A stretch of 64,000 bases of DNA from Neocallimastix lanati (nom. inval.) (GCA_016946835.1 JACVTC010000099.1:16001-80000), one strand, 5' to 3'. Counted from the stretch's first letter, positions 41,375-54,377 are shown. Program-made: numbers and translations. Notes: generated by a model not told the origin, from the letters alone.

Positions 41375-41766
41375 GGTGTGGGGCATTTCGCCAAATTGCA
41401 TTTCGCCAGATTGCATTTCGCCAATTTTTTTGAAAGCATGTGGCGTATTAAAAAAATGTGGCATTTCGCCGAATTGCAATTCGCCAAGTTGCATTTCGCC
41501 AAATTGAAAATTATTAAATAAATAAATAAATCAATAAATAAAATTAAATATTATTAATATTGCATAAAAACAATTTTAAAAAAAATATTTTGAATTAATA
41601 TTTATTTATTTATTCATTTATTTATATCAATACTCTACTTGTCGAAATGCAACCTGGCGAAAAGCAACTTGGGGAAATGCAACTTGGGGAAATGCAACAT
41701 TTTAATACTACGCCACTTGGCGAAATGCAATCTGGCGAAATGCAATTTGGGGAAATGCAACTCTCC
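41375..41766. mobile_element. Iteron MITE, 392 bp, perfect 10-bp target duplication
   Basis: CGAACTCTGG occurs at 41365-41374 and 41767-41776. The ends are GGTGTGGGGCATTTCGCCAA and, inverted, GGAGAGTTGCATTTCCCCAA. Left arm: three 15-bp units GCATTTCGCCAAATT at 41383-41427, a spacer with GTGGCGTATTAAAA, three more at 41461-41505. Right arm: the inverse, four units at 41636-41695, a spacer with TTTTAATACTACGCC, three at 41714-41758. The core (41507-41635) is A/T-rich. No coding. Ends and duplication size fit mobilisation by a MULE transposase. Confidence 0.9.
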
Positions 41767-41776
41767 CGAACTCTGG

Positions 41777-42580
41777 ACTATTTAGAGATTTATTGTTTTA
41801 AAAATGACTTTTATAAATCTAGTGTTCGCAATCGTGCATTACGTAATATGGCGTATATTTACATGTGGCTTATCTTTTTTATAATTAAATAAATAATAAA
41901 TGTTCTTTTTTTATATATATAATTTATTAATATTCAATTATAAAAATTCTTTTTTAAAATTATTTTTTAATAGAATATATTATTATTTCCTTTGAAATAG
42001 TTATTTAATAATATTTAATTGAAAAATATATTATCATTTCTTTTATAATAATAATATATTCTATTAAAAAAGAATTATAAAAAATTATTTTTTGCTTATA
42101 AAAAATTATTTTTACAATTGAATATTAATAAATTATATATAAAAAAGAATATTTATTATTTATTTAATTATTATTTATTTAATTATTATTTATTTAATTA
42201 TTATTTATTTAATTTAAAAACACGCCACATTATTATGAAATGCACGATTGCGAAACGCATCATTTTTATTATATAATATATCTAACTCTTTAAAATGATT
42301 TCATCACAATACATTTTATTTTATATTTTCTCTTTCTTAATAAAATAGTAGTATCTAGATCTGTTGTTAGTCGGGGAAAGACTTTAATAGTTTATTAAAA
42401 AAATAAATAAATATATAAATAAAAGTTGTTTCTCTATTTATTTTGACGAAAGTAAATTAAGAAATTGAATTTGATATTATATAGTATGTAATATTATATA
42501 GTATTTAGTATTATATAGTACCTTTTCAAGGTTTTGATAAAAGAAAAAAGTCTAACTTAAAGGGAAAATAAAATACATAA
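41777..42580. other. A/T-rich spacer with element fragments
   Basis: Contains words of the MITE superfamily (CACGATTGCGAAACGCATCA near 42240), an imperfect inverted repeat around 41900-42150, and from 42285 a block similar to 31170-31560. No coding was recognised. Confidence 0.5.
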
Positions 42581-42990
42581 TAATAATTTTTTTTTCTTTT
42601 TTAATTTTTTTTTTTCTTTTTTAATTTTTTTTTCTTTTTTAATTTTTTTTCTTTTTTTCATTAATAATAATAAAAAAATTTAAAACTTCAATCATATATT
42701 TTAATCTAATATAAAAATAAATAAACATTGTAATATGTTGAATGATTTTATATTACCATATTAACTATAAATATATTAATAAATAAACTAAATAAACATT
42801 ATTTAGAAATATTGAATTATATTATATATAACTTTATTAATAATTTTCATTTTAAAATGAAAAACAATTATTCAAAGAGGGTAAATTGAAAATTCAGTTT
42901 ATCTGTCTGTTTCATTTTACTGTTATTCATTTATATATTATCTTTTGTCTTTACTTTTTTTTATTTTATCATTTTTTATTTTTTATTCTC
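42581..42990. repeat. T-rich tandem repeat and spacer
   Basis: About five units of TTTTTTTTTCTTTTTTAA type at 42586-42658. Then A/T-rich DNA with nothing recognised to 42990. Confidence 0.6.
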
Positions 42991-43735
42991 TTTAATAATT
43001 AAAATTGAAATTAATTTTTGTTTCATATTCTATATCTTCCAATTTATTGTCTGATATAATGTTTGCATATTATTTTTCTTCGTTATTTATTATTATTGAT
43101 CATCCCATTTTCATTTAAATAATTATTAAAACCTTATCATTAAATTCAATATTTCATTTTCATCTTCATTATTAAAATTTTCACCTTCTTTAGTTTCCAT
43201 ATTTGGTAGGTTATTATTACTTTGTGAAACATTTAATTTTTAATGAAAAATTAATTGAATGTAAATTATTATTGTTTTCATCATTATTTCATTATTATTC
43301 TTCAAAAATTATTAAAATTTTTATTATTAAAAAATTTTTTTATTCATCTATAATATCAAAAAAAAAAAAAAAAAAAAAAAAAAATAATTCGTCAGCGTTT
43401 TCATTTTCTACTTGATCCTTGATAGTTTTTGTCTGTTACTTTATGTTGCCATTATTTCCATTATTTTCCTTATTTTTCTTGCTTTTCAAGTGTATTTTCG
43501 AATGAACTTTCAGAATCTGCAATTTTTATCTTTAGGGTTATTAATAGCTTTATTGTAATTGTTAGTGCTAGAAATTAAAGTTTGACTTAAATCTTTTGGC
43601 GAACTTATTATTTTCTGGATTGTAGGAAGGAGTGTTAATTTTGTTTATACCGTTTTCATTGCAGAATATTATGAGTCTCTTATTGGCGGTATTCTTTTGT
43701 ATTATCTGATTTAAAATTATTTTTTTTTTTTTTTT
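42990..43735 (-). pseudogene. Ty1/copia relic, integrase core and IN-RT linker
   Basis: On the minus strand FKSDNTKEYRQ and, after a frameshift, FCNENGIN then YNPENNKFAKRF (43560-43735) match the copia integrase pattern around its second catalytic Asp and the NP/N..AER block. The acidic linker region (43000-43560) matches 32010-32640. A-tract at 43360-43384 and T-run at 43722-43743 interrupt it. Confidence 0.7.
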
Positions 43736-43739
43736 TTTT

Positions 43740-44240
43740 TTTTCTTATTGAAAATACAGTTAATATATTTGAGGAAGTTAATTTCTATGGTTTTCGGCTT
43801 TACTCTTCATAGGAAAAATCCAACTTTTATGGGATAATACTATTGAAAAAATACATATACAAAATAATGCTTAAGTAAAAAAATAAAAATAATACAAATA
43901 GATTCATTATAATGATAGTATACAGAAACTATATGATATTATTAATTATATAACTCCAATACTACTATATATCCAGTTTAAAACAATATAAAGACATCAG
44001 ATTCACTTTTAACAGTATTCCAGTATTCCAATTTACTTTCTTTGTAGTAGAAGCCACTTTAGAAAGGATAACCATCAATTATCATCAGAATTACGGAGGA
44101 TTGTAATTAGTACACCTGATATAGGTTAGTATTTTTCTTTCAAACCTCAATGAATCTGGAACAACAGACCATAGCATTGGGGATTTGCAACAATAGAAAA
44201 AGAAAAAGAAAAGAATAAAGAAAGTTTAACCAATTTTTTT
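43740..44240 (-). pseudogene. LINE-related fragment
   Basis: 43935-43995 matches 33247-33310 and 44040-44190 matches 36000-36145, both within LINE debris. No intact reading frame. The spacer 44240-44740 has a block of short poly-A/T tracts and nothing coding. Confidence 0.45.
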
Positions 44241-44739
44241 TTTTTTAAGTTATCCATTTCACGTTTATAAAATCTTTAGAGACAAAATTTATTACCTTTT
44301 AGAAATTAAGTTTGCTTTTTAATACACGATATTTAATTTTCTTGAGATTGTTGCAAATTTTATAATAAATAGTACATTAATCTTGATATAAATCTATATT
44401 GGGAATAATGAAGTAATGACATAATTCTATTATTATGTAAATTAAATATTTTTCTTCAGTAAAGTTCTTAATATAAGTAGGGCAATGGAATTAGAATAAT
44501 GATTCTTTAAAATTTAGGGGGAGAAACAAAATTTTGTGTATTCTTATAAATTTTATTTGAGGTATCTAAAAAAAAAAAAAAAAAAATTTTTATAAAAGAG
44601 CATTTAAAAGTTTAAAAAAATTTTTTTTAACCTTTTTATTTATTTTTTTTTAAATTTTTTCTTTTTATTATTAATATTTTATTTATCAACTTTTTTATTA
44701 TGTACAATAATTTTAATACTTTATTATCATTTTATTAGT

Positions 44740-45545
44740 AATAATAATCTTAATCCTACAATTTTACAACATCCATTAAATATATAAAACTTAACTATGT
44801 ATTATTCCATAATAATACTATAATAAAATTATATATTCTCCCATAATTGAAAGAATATAAAACTAAACTATGCATTATTCAATTGAAATATTACATAGTA
44901 AATTTATATATTTATAATTAGATTATATATTTAAATCTAAATTTTAAAATAGAATTTTTTTTTTTTTTTTTTTTTTTTATTTCTGAACCGAAAAATTTTC
45001 TTTAAAGTCGGATATTTGTTTAAATAACTCCAAATACTCTAAATCGGATAAGGAGAAGGTTGTAATTACTTAAATCAATATCAGATTCAACCAACCTTAA
45101 TTGATCTTGATCAATTCCCATATTAAATTCTATTCCAGCATTCAATGAGTATAATGGATCAATTCTTATATTAGATCCTATTCCAGTATTAATTAGGGAA
45201 AATTAATTTCTCATAGTAGATTCCATTTCAGCATTTGAGGAGGATAATGGATCACTCTCCATAGTTGATTCTATTCCAGTATTAATTAGGAAAGTAGAAT
45301 TTATTTCTAAAATTGCCTCTTCAAGATTTTTCAATATTTTTTCCAAGATTATTGTTTTTATTTCCATCGTAACTTACCTCATTTACATAATAATTTTCTT
45401 CCTTACTCTCTTTAGCCATTTCTAAATCATATATATATTTTTTTTTCATACGACATTTTCACCGGATCATCTTCATTTCTGTTTTCTCATAGATCAGTTC
45501 CTTTTTCATATTCAGTTTGAGAATATAAAAATTTATTGACCTTAG
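44740..45545 (-). pseudogene. PD-(D/E)XK-like repetitive family, copy 3, decayed
   Basis: 44760-44945 matches the 3' flanks of the other two copies. A poly-T run (44957-44979) interrupts the end of the gene. 44980-45300 carries the tail and three or four repeats recognisable against 37020-37180 and 37660-37750, with frameshifts. 45340-45545 retains pieces of the linker and of the N-terminal part (near 45440-45530) in the wrong spacing. The core with the Asp/Glu-x-Lys residues is deleted. Confidence 0.7.
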
Positions 45546-45572
45546 ATTTTCCTTTTTTATTTTATTTTATTT

Positions 45573-45619
<47 letters not shown>

Positions 45620-45640
45620 TTATGTATTTATAGGATTATA
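45546..45640. repeat. Long T-tract
   Basis: TTTTA repeats followed by an uninterrupted T-run of over 30 bases (about 45579-45613), at the junction between the decayed gene copy and a gypsy relic. Confidence 0.85.
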
Positions 45641-45900
45641 TTTATTATTTTCCTTAATATTGTTGTATTTATTGTCAATACTGTAATTATTATGATTCTT
45701 TCTTAGGTTTCCAGCATAGTCAATATCCATAGGATCAGCTCAAGTTAAATTGTCATTAGAAATGGTAGATCATAACTGTTTGTTCAATATCGTCTTTCAT
45801 TTTTTTTGGTAGAGTGTGTCGAGCGTATTCATTTTATTTAGTACAAATCTTTTAATATATATTATGGAATGGCCAGTTATAAATATCCAAGATTTACATC
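45640..45900 (-). pseudogene. Ty3/gypsy gag relic
   Basis: On the minus strand ADPMDIDYAGNLRKNHNN lies where the intact gypsy Gag has DPMEIDLYRIKRG. A LYQKKMKDDIEQTV-like segment precedes it. Only part of Gag is present, with a stop codon. Confidence 0.55.
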
Positions 45901-46560
45901 TTTTGAGAATCTTAATCTATTAACCGATTTTTTCTTAAGGATGTTTATTATTGAATTAATGTATTGCTAAGGTATATGTTTTTTTTTTTTTTTTTTTTTT
46001 TTTTTTGTTCATAAATAAATAATGTGAAAGTGTTGGTATATATATATATATATATTTATTATAATAAAATGTGAAATAATATAAGAAGACTCTTTCCACT
46101 TTTTAAAGCATCAAATTATTGGGTAAGCACAAAAAACTAGCTATAGGAGGTATAAATAGTTCCTTAGATATTTTACATATAATGCATAGTAGTATTGGAG
46201 GGGAGATAAAGGACACTCGTAGAGAATAACACGATGTATTGATAAATCTTTTGAAAGTTTACCATTAACACTTTCACATATATATATATATATATTACCG
46301 CAATTATTGCATACTTTAACTTTTTTATTTATTTTTTTATTTTTTTTTATACATTCACAATTTTACATTAATTTATTCATTTATATATATATATATATAT
46401 ATTTTAAAAAAGAAAAAAAAAAATAAACACTGAATTAAAAAAAAAAAAAAAAATAAATATTATTTGTCCGATTAGAACATAATAATACTTAAAATAGTAT
46501 TGTGAAATAAAAAAAAAAGTTAATATTCAAAATAAGGTGTATAAATAAATTTAGGAAATA
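45900..46560 (-). pseudogene. LINE fragment between (TA)n-bearing inverted words
   Basis: 46080-46260, minus strand, gives KDLSIHR, ECPLSPLQ and CFKKWKESSYIIS, equivalent to SKDLHIPPLSAKC...KCFDKWKDSNCVIS of the LINE. It is flanked by TGTGAAAGTGTT (46023) and its inverse AACACTTTCACA (46269), each next to (TA)n. The rest to 46560 is A/T simple sequence. Confidence 0.5.
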
Positions 46561-46800
46561 GTTTATAGGCAGCGGCACCTCCAAAACAATAAGATTTCTT
46601 TTTAAAAGGGAATTCTTATTCTGGATTAAAGCTTGAATTGACTATCTGAAAGAAAAGAAAAAAAAAAAAAAATACGTTCTGCTTCTTCAGAGGCATTGGC
46701 TCCTGCTAAACCTATCTTTACGGTATTTTCAGTGTTGACACTTCCTTGGTTTAATTTTACACTTATACCGGTCGGAATAGTAATTCTTGTCGAATACTAG
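46560..46800 (-). pseudogene. LINE 3' end fragment
   Basis: The region around 46680-46790 matches the C-terminal coding end of the LINE at 33660-33760 (SVNAE...ASRASA equivalent), frameshifted. It ends at the poly-T tract of the next LINE. Confidence 0.5.
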
Positions 46801-46802
46801 CC

Positions 46803-46807
46803 TTTTT

Positions 46808-46856
<49 letters not shown>

Positions 46857-47830
46857 CAGGGAAGAGAATACACTTCCAAAACTTTATTAAATGTTATTTT
46901 AAAAAATACATGTAGGTGAAAAGTACATTTGAAATTAAAAATAAAAAAATTAAAAAATAAAAAAAATAAAATAGCTCGAAAATACTATGTATTTCGGCAA
47001 GTTGTTGTACTACGCGGGAATTTTTCCCTTCCTAACAAATAAAAAAGAAATAAAACCTAGAAGTAACATCTTTAAAATAGATAGTGTGGTGTCCACTAAA
47101 CTCTCCCCGGATTCATCATTTATTGAACTACTAGGGCAAGATTCATCCTTCGTAGAAATAGATGACGATCCTGTATTATCATTATGCCTTATCAGTACGA
47201 CGTCGACGCTCTTGGATAAGTTTGGTATTTTGCAATACCTATCAAATAATAGCTCAAACGAACTACTAATGATAGGTATTGCACTTGTTAAGAATTCCGC
47301 CAAGCCCACAATTTTTGGAACAGGTGACTCAGATGAACCTTTGAAAAGTAGTTCATTTAATTGTCTCTGTTCCCCACTATCGAAATGTAGCTCATTTAAA
47401 ACTAAAGTCCCACCAAGAAGGAACAAATATATATAATGATTGATATAATCTTCAAAATTAGAAATAGAGTCATAGGAAGAAAGAGGATTAAACACTCTAA
47501 TCTTCCTAAGGAATAAAACATAGAGATCATCGATGAAATTTAAAGAATTCCATCTAAAAGATGCAAGAGCATCGCATTTAAAAATCCAATGTTCAAAAGA
47601 TTGTTTATCTTCGCCACAACAGGGGCAAGACTTGGGACAATCTTCTGAAACTCTACCCATTCTAATAGCAATAGTAGTATTTATAAAATTTGATGTTTCT
47701 TCGAATCTGTTTTTGTCATAAAATTCAGCTTTAATAGAACAGATTTTCATGAAAAAAAAAAAAACATTCCATTCCTTTTTAATAATTTAAATCAATCATG
47801 CATGTCTGGATCTCTTCCACTAAGAAGGAA
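46803..47830 (-). pseudogene. LINE 3' part with 246-codon open frame and poly(A)
   Basis: The frame at 47010-47750 encodes KICSIKAEFYDKNRFEETSN, then the zinc knuckle CPKSCPCCGEDKQSFEHWIFKC, an FLLGGTLVLNELHFDSGEQR segment and SGESLVDTTLSILKMLLLGF. A 155-bp 3' untranslated region ends in a T-run (46803-46853), the reverse of a poly(A) tail. An A-run at 47752-47763 replaces the upstream coding part, so RT is missing. This subfamily differs at the C-terminus from the 33658 LINE and is the close relative of the 5330-6775 relic. Confidence 0.7.
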
Positions 47831-49057
47831 GTTATATCATCGGTACCATACCACCTATCTATTTACAAACTCATTATTTTAGAAAATTACTTTAAAAAAA
47901 AAATTAAAAAAACACGATTTTCACCAATTAACCTTATTTATTATTATTATTACTATTATTATTTTTTTTTTCATGTTTTTTTTTTTTTTTTTTTTTTTTA
48001 TTTTTCTTTTATTTTTCTTTGTTATTTTGTTATTTTTTTTTCTTCTATTCTTTTTTTGTTTTTTATAAAAAAAAATTTTTTTTTTGTTACAAGATAATTT
48101 TTTAAACTTAAATAATATATTATAAATGAATTTTTACAAGAACAAAAAAAAAAATAAAAAATAAAAAAAAATATATATATATAAATATTATTATATAGTA
48201 TAGTATATAATACACATAATATAATATTTTATATATATAATATCTTTTCTTTTCTTTATTATTTTTTTTTTATATTAAAGAATTAAAATTAATATATATT
48301 TTTTTTACTACTTTCTACTTAATCTTATTTATATTTATATTTTAGTATACTACTATTATAATTAATTATTAAAATTATAAATATTTTTTTGAAGTATAAA
48401 TATTAGTATTAAAGTATAAGTATAGTATTATTTTTTAAAAGTATTAAAAATAAAGTATTATTAATTTTTTTTTTCATATTATTAAAAATAAGATATATTT
48501 TTGTTAATTTTTATATATATAGATATATATAGATATATATAAATATAAAATTTAGTAAACTCCATTGATTTACCATTATATTAATCATATAATAGTAAAA
48601 TTTATGGAATTATAATAATAAGATATGTATGAAGAATAATAAGATATGAATTAATAAAATATGATAATTATGATTTATAATTTTAATATATAAAAATATT
48701 TTCAAAAAGGAATTTTTTTTTTCTTTTTCTTTTCCTTCTTTTCCATATTATTAATTAATACATTTACACTTTGAATTTCAAGTGTATTTCTTTTTTTTCA
48801 TGGAAAAGAATTAAAATTATAAAAAAAAAAAAATAAAGATTATAATTATAATTTTTGAAGATTAATAATATAGAGTGATTAATTCTTATATTAAATTAAT
48901 CCCCAACAATTATTTTAATTAAAAAATATATATATTAAAATTTTATGTACATAAAATAAAGAAAATGATATCTCTTCTCTTTTTTTTTTTTTTTTTTTTC
49001 CTTTTACTATTATTTTTTTATATTCCAAAAAAAATGATACATAAACTTTACAGTAAT
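47831..49057. other. A/T-rich intergenic region
   Basis: Oligo-T and oligo-A tracts, (TA)n and simple sequence. It lies 3' of the CotH gene. No coding or RNA gene was recognised. Confidence 0.6.
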
Positions 49058-51011
49058 TTATATATAGAAAACTAAAACAAGAGAAACAAGAACTGTTAAT
49101 ACAGTAGAATTAGAAAGAACCTTTATAGAAATGGAACCATTTTTTAATTTAGTACCTTCATCATCATCATCATCATCAACAACTATTTCAGTTCTATTGA
49201 CAACTTTTTCGATTGGATCTAATGGAACATCATCCCATTCAAAATCAAATTCTTCAGAAACAGCTTCAGCTCTCATTTTAATCCATTGTTTTAAACCCCA
49301 AGCAACACTCTTAGCTCTACTGCTATCCATATTACTATAGAAATCACTCATTGTCCAATAATAAATAGTGTGAGTATTATTAATAGTGTAAGCTGGGTGA
49401 ATACGTTTCATGTTGTAATCCCATTCAATTTCTTCAGTGTAACGACGAGTATATTCCTCAATACGACGACCTAAAGCAACTGGGTTAAAGACGTGCTTAA
49501 CGATATCAATTAAATGTTGTTCAAACATCTTGGTGGTGACACCACCTTTTAAGAAAATATCAATAGCAGCTCTACTACTTCCATCACTACCACTATCAGC
49601 AATATTCCAGCTACGATCCACTAAAGTCTTGTAGGATTGAGATGGGAATTCATCACCATAAGTATTAATCTTATGAGATAAACCAATACCAAAAGTTTGA
49701 TCGAAATCTTGATCAATAAAGTAGTACTTGAAAGTATCCTTAGTAGATTCTTCTGGAGCATCATACATAACAAAGTTAGAGGTATACATCCAGTAGGAAT
49801 CCCAGTGACCAGTTAAGTATTCTAAAACAAGGGCCTTAAAGAAAGTATCTAAATCAAGCCATTTCTTGCTAAATTCCTTGACTTCATTTTCATCATTGAC
49901 ATCTAATTCATGCATAGCTTCAATTAAATACTTAATCTTCTTGTTATTTTCACCTTCATCAGCTTTGAAAGAACTTAAACTATTACCTTCCTTGAAGTCA
50001 GCACCAGTAGCACAATCTAATGGGTAACCTAATCCAGTTGCTGGAATAGTAATTTTACCAGTTTCTTCGTTACCATAGAATTGAGATTTAATGAAGGATT
50101 TAGAACTGGTGACTTCAATCATCAAGTATAAACCAACTGGAGTACCATCACTCATATAGACACGAACAATAACTTGATTGTGAACTGGATTACCAATAGC
50201 AGCAGCCATATCACCATATAATGGTTGACGTAAGAAGGTTGGATCATCAGCACTAGCTCTAAACTTGAAAATTTTTCTCTTGTGAATTTTGTTTTCAAGT
50301 TTTACTCTAAATTGGAATTTATCTTGATAACGGTTTTGTGTTTTTGTAACGACATTTTCTTCTGTGAAGATTTCATCCATCAAAATAATAGTAAATCTTT
50401 TCATAGTAAACATATCTGGAGCTTCTACAATATCACTTCTAGATGCATTATCAATAATTACAGTTGGAATATAAGAATCATCAAAAAGTTCCGTCTTACC
50501 AATAGAACGTTTCCACTGTGGTTTATCCTCTGGATATCCCATACCCTTTAATGGACTAATGGTTTCTTTTCTTCCGAAAAGTTCATTATGTGTAGTTAGT
50601 TCACCTTTTTCAAGTTTTCTTGTAAAACCTTCAGTTTTACCATCAAGAGTATAGGTATATCTATAAAAATATATAATTTTTAATTAATACTTAAATTTAA
50701 TATGTAATTTATAATATATATTATATGTTTTATGTCTTATATTTTATATTTTATACTTTATATATTATATTATATATATTATATATATTTAAAAATAAAA
50801 TAAATATTTACTCAAATTCTTCATCTGGACAAAAAGCAGAAACCGATTTTACACCAGAATAGTTATCCACAGGTAACATATTTAAAGTTTTACCATTAAA
50901 TGTTACTGATGCATCCTTTCCAAATGCAATAATACTGAAATTAACAATACGTCCAAAAACTTGACCAACAATGGCCAATAATAATAGTGTAGATATCAAT
51001 ATACAATTCAT
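49058..51011 (-). CDS. CotH-family kinase-like protein, secreted and GPI-anchored
   Basis: Two exons, 50812-51011 and 49058-50660, give about 600 aa. Exon 1 starts at the ATG at 51009-51011, which gives a typical signal peptide (MNCILISTLLLLAIVGQVFG); an earlier in-frame ATG at 51060-51062 would bury it. The CotH domain has FTIILMDEIF, KFRASADDPTFLRQPLYGDM, VGLYLMIEV, and the conserved core GHWDSYWMYTSNFVMYD...FIDQDFDQTFG, with Asp/Asn positions that bind ATP-Mg in bacterial CotH spore-coat kinase. The C-terminus has an acidic run, a small-residue site and the hydrophobic end TVLTVLVSLVLVFYI, a GPI-attachment pattern. CotH proteins are abundant on the surface of gut fungi and Mucorales. Whether this one phosphorylates anything is unknown. 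Confidence 0.9.
50661..50811 (-). other. Intron of CotH gene, 151 bp
   Basis: Donor GA|GTAAATATTT and acceptor TTTTTATAG|ATATACC on the minus strand. Splicing restores ...DEEFE-YTYTLDGKTEGF, a CotH-like sequence; unspliced, the frame stops at once. It is extremely A/T-rich. Confidence 0.9.
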
Positions 51012-51062
51012 ATTTATTATGATAATTTCTAAAGAAAAAGTAAAGAGGGTAAAATAGGGCAT

Positions 51063-54000
51063 AGCATAAAAGAATTCAAATGAGACATATTATAATGATA
51101 ATTTTATATTAGATAGATGTATTATTATTATTAAAAAAAATATATATTAATAATTTTAAAGAATTTTTATTAATTTAAAATATTATTATTTTTTTTTATT
51201 ATTTTGATACCCCTTATATATAAAGGAGTAACACTATTATAATATATATTGATAAAAAAATAAATAAAAAAAAATTTTTTTTTCTTTTTTTATTCTTCAA
51301 CTACTTACTTTTTAATATTAATTATTATTGATAATGGTATAATAATATAAAAAATATTTAGTATACTTAAATTTATATAATAGGTTTTTTGTAATTTTAT
51401 TTTTTACTATATTATATTTTATTTTTATATAATATATGATTTATTTATTCTTTTATTTTTATTTAATATGAATTTTTTTTCTTTTATTTTTATTTAATAT
51501 GATTTTTTTTATCCTTTATTTTTTTACTTTATTTTTCTTATTAATTAATACTTTATTAATAATACTTTTTAATTATTTTTTTTTATTTTTTTTTTTTTTG
51601 TTTTACTTTAATTTTTGGTTTTAATAAAAAAAAAAAAGTGACTTTTTTCTTTCTTTTTATAGTATATAACTTTCATTATAAAATTAATTATCTTAATAAT
51701 AAAAATTTTTACTTTTTAAAATACTTGTTAAAAATAAACTATATCGCATATATAATATATATTTTTTATATAAATTATTTATATTTTTATATATTTTATT
51801 ATATTATTTATATATACTATTTATATTATGCATATAATATATAATATTTATAATATGTTTTATTCTATATAATTATTTTTTCTTTTTTAATTTAAACTAT
51901 TCTAAACTTTTTTTTATAATTATTATAATAATAATTAACAATTAAAAAAAAAAAAAAATTATTACTATTTTAATAATTAAAAAAAAAAAAAAAAGAATTA
52001 AAAAATTTAAAAATTTAAAAATTTTAATTAAAAAAGATAATAATTATATTTATGAAATGAAAAATGAGAATTTTATATTTAATTAAATTATATTGACTTT
52101 AAGCTTTAATAAATTAACCCATAGAATGAATGCATATAATGTAATATAATGTATTATACCATGGTTTCAATACGATAATTAAAAGTTTATTACTTAAATA
52201 AATCTAAATAATAAATGTTAATATATGCTTATATGTGAAGCAAATAAATAAATCAAAATAATAAATGCTAATAGAGATTAATATGTGAAGCAAATAAATA
52301 AATCAAAATAATAAATGCTAATAGAGATTAATATGTGAAGCAAGACTAATGAAGAATAATATATTCATTCACTGAAAAGCTTAATCAATAATAAATTTCA
52401 GAAAAAAAAGTTTTTTCAAAATTTTAATTAAATTTAATTTAGAAAAATTTCAAATAAAATGATAAATTAAAAAATATAAAATAAAAATAAAAATAAAATA
52501 AAAATAAAATAAAAATAAAATAAAAATAAAATAAAAATAAAATAAAAATGAAATAAAATTTAAAATTATTTTCAATGATTATTGATAAAGAATTAAACCA
52601 TTTTTATATCTGAAAATTTAAAATAAAAAAAAAAAATTATAAATGGATATATATAAATAAATATATAAATATAAAATTAATTTCAAACTTTGTATTAATT
52701 AATACTTATTTATTATTTGATTCACCATAGTTAAAAAAAAAAAAATTGAATAAACGATGATTCATCTTTTATCTATTTTTTTTTATAAATGTATTTATAA
52801 TTATTCATATGGATATACTTTATAATTATATAGATATTCTTTTTAATTATTTATATAAATATTATTATTATTATTATTATATATTATTATTATTATATTT
52901 TAATATATACTATTATTTTATTTTATAATCTTTATAATATTTTTTGAGAGTTTTTACTATTAAAGCATTAATGATGTAATATAAATACATGATATATATA
53001 TATTCTTAAAAAAAGTTTTTTTTTCATCTAATAATAATTAAATAATTCATCCAATTTTATGGAGTGAAATCAGTCATATTAATTCAAATAAAAATTAATT
53101 CAATATTAATATATATTTATTTATTTTGATTTTTTATTTTGTTATTAAAATAATAAAACAAATAATACAATAGAACCAATAAATAAATAATAAAATAGAA
53201 TAATAAAAATGAATAAATAATTAAAGAGAAAAATAAAAAGGATATTCATAATATAGAAAGATAAACATTAAATTTAATCTTTGTTTTATTTTACTTTAAT
53301 TAGTTTGGTTTTATTACTTGTTTAGGTTTTATCAAACAATTCTTTATTATTATTATTATTTATTATTATTTATTATTATTTATTATTTATTATTATTAAT
53401 TATTATTTATTTTATTTTTTTTTTTTTGTTATTTATTTCATTTATGTAAGAATTTTTTTTTTTCCATAAATACAGAATCATATTTTTACTTATTTTGACT
53501 ATTCTTCATTTTTAATTTAATTTAATTTAATTTTTTTAGAAAAAAAAAAAAAAGAAAAATTATTATACTTTTATTAATCAAAGTAATATGAACTTTTATG
53601 GTATAGTACATTAATTATAATAATAAATAATAAATGTATAAATAATTAAATAATTAAATAATTATTAAATAATAAATAATAAATAATAAATAATAAATAA
53701 TAAATAATAAATAATAAATAATAAATAATAAATAATAAATAATAAATAATAAATAATAAATAATAAATAATAAATAATAAGAATAATAAATAATAAATAA
53801 TAAATAATTGAATAATAAATAATAAATAATAAATAATAAATAATAAATAATAAATAATAAATAATAAATAATAAATAATAAATAATAAATAATAAATAAT
53901 AAATGAATATAAATAAATAATGAATAAATAATAAATATAGTTAAATTAAAACATCAGCAATGCATAACAATAAAAAAAAAAAATATAAAAAAAAAATAAA

Positions 54001-54377
54001 TAAATACATCTGAAAAGGAAAATTTTAAATATAAATAAATAATTAAAATAATAATATAAAATAATAATAAAATAAAATAATAATAAAATAAAAATTAATT
54101 ATTAACAGTATTAAAAGATTAAACTCATTTTAAACTCTATTTTAACAACACAAAAAAAAAAAAAAAAAAAAAAAAATAGTATAAACAAATAAATAAGAGT
54201 TGATCCGGATTTAATATAGAATAAAAAAAAAAAGTTTTCAATTAATATATATATATTTATACATATATTTATTATATTTATATATGTAATTATCCCTTTA
54301 ATTTTAGTACAATGAAAATAATTAATTAGAATCAATAGATTTTGATTTTTATACTTACTTTTTATGTTTATATTATA

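Noticed and set aside
41355-41376. tRNA B-box-like word (GAGTTCGATTCC on the minus strand)
   Set aside because: No flanking T-stem, acceptor stem or A-box can be formed; the word is part of the 10-bp target duplication of a MITE.
41383-41758. CRISPR-like array of 15-bp repeats
   Set aside because: Units are directly abutting without unique spacers, occur in inverted clusters and are bounded by a target duplication; eukaryotic MITE architecture.
46987-47436. 149-codon plus-strand open frame
   Set aside because: It is antisense to the LINE frame at 47010-47750, which has homologues elsewhere in the window.
50282-50551. 89-codon plus-strand frame opposite CotH
   Set aside because: Antisense shadow with no homologue or motif.
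51012-51062. Upstream ATG of the CotH gene (51060-51062) as the start
   Set aside because: It would add 17 residues before a standard signal peptide; the ATG at 51009-51011 fits secretion better.
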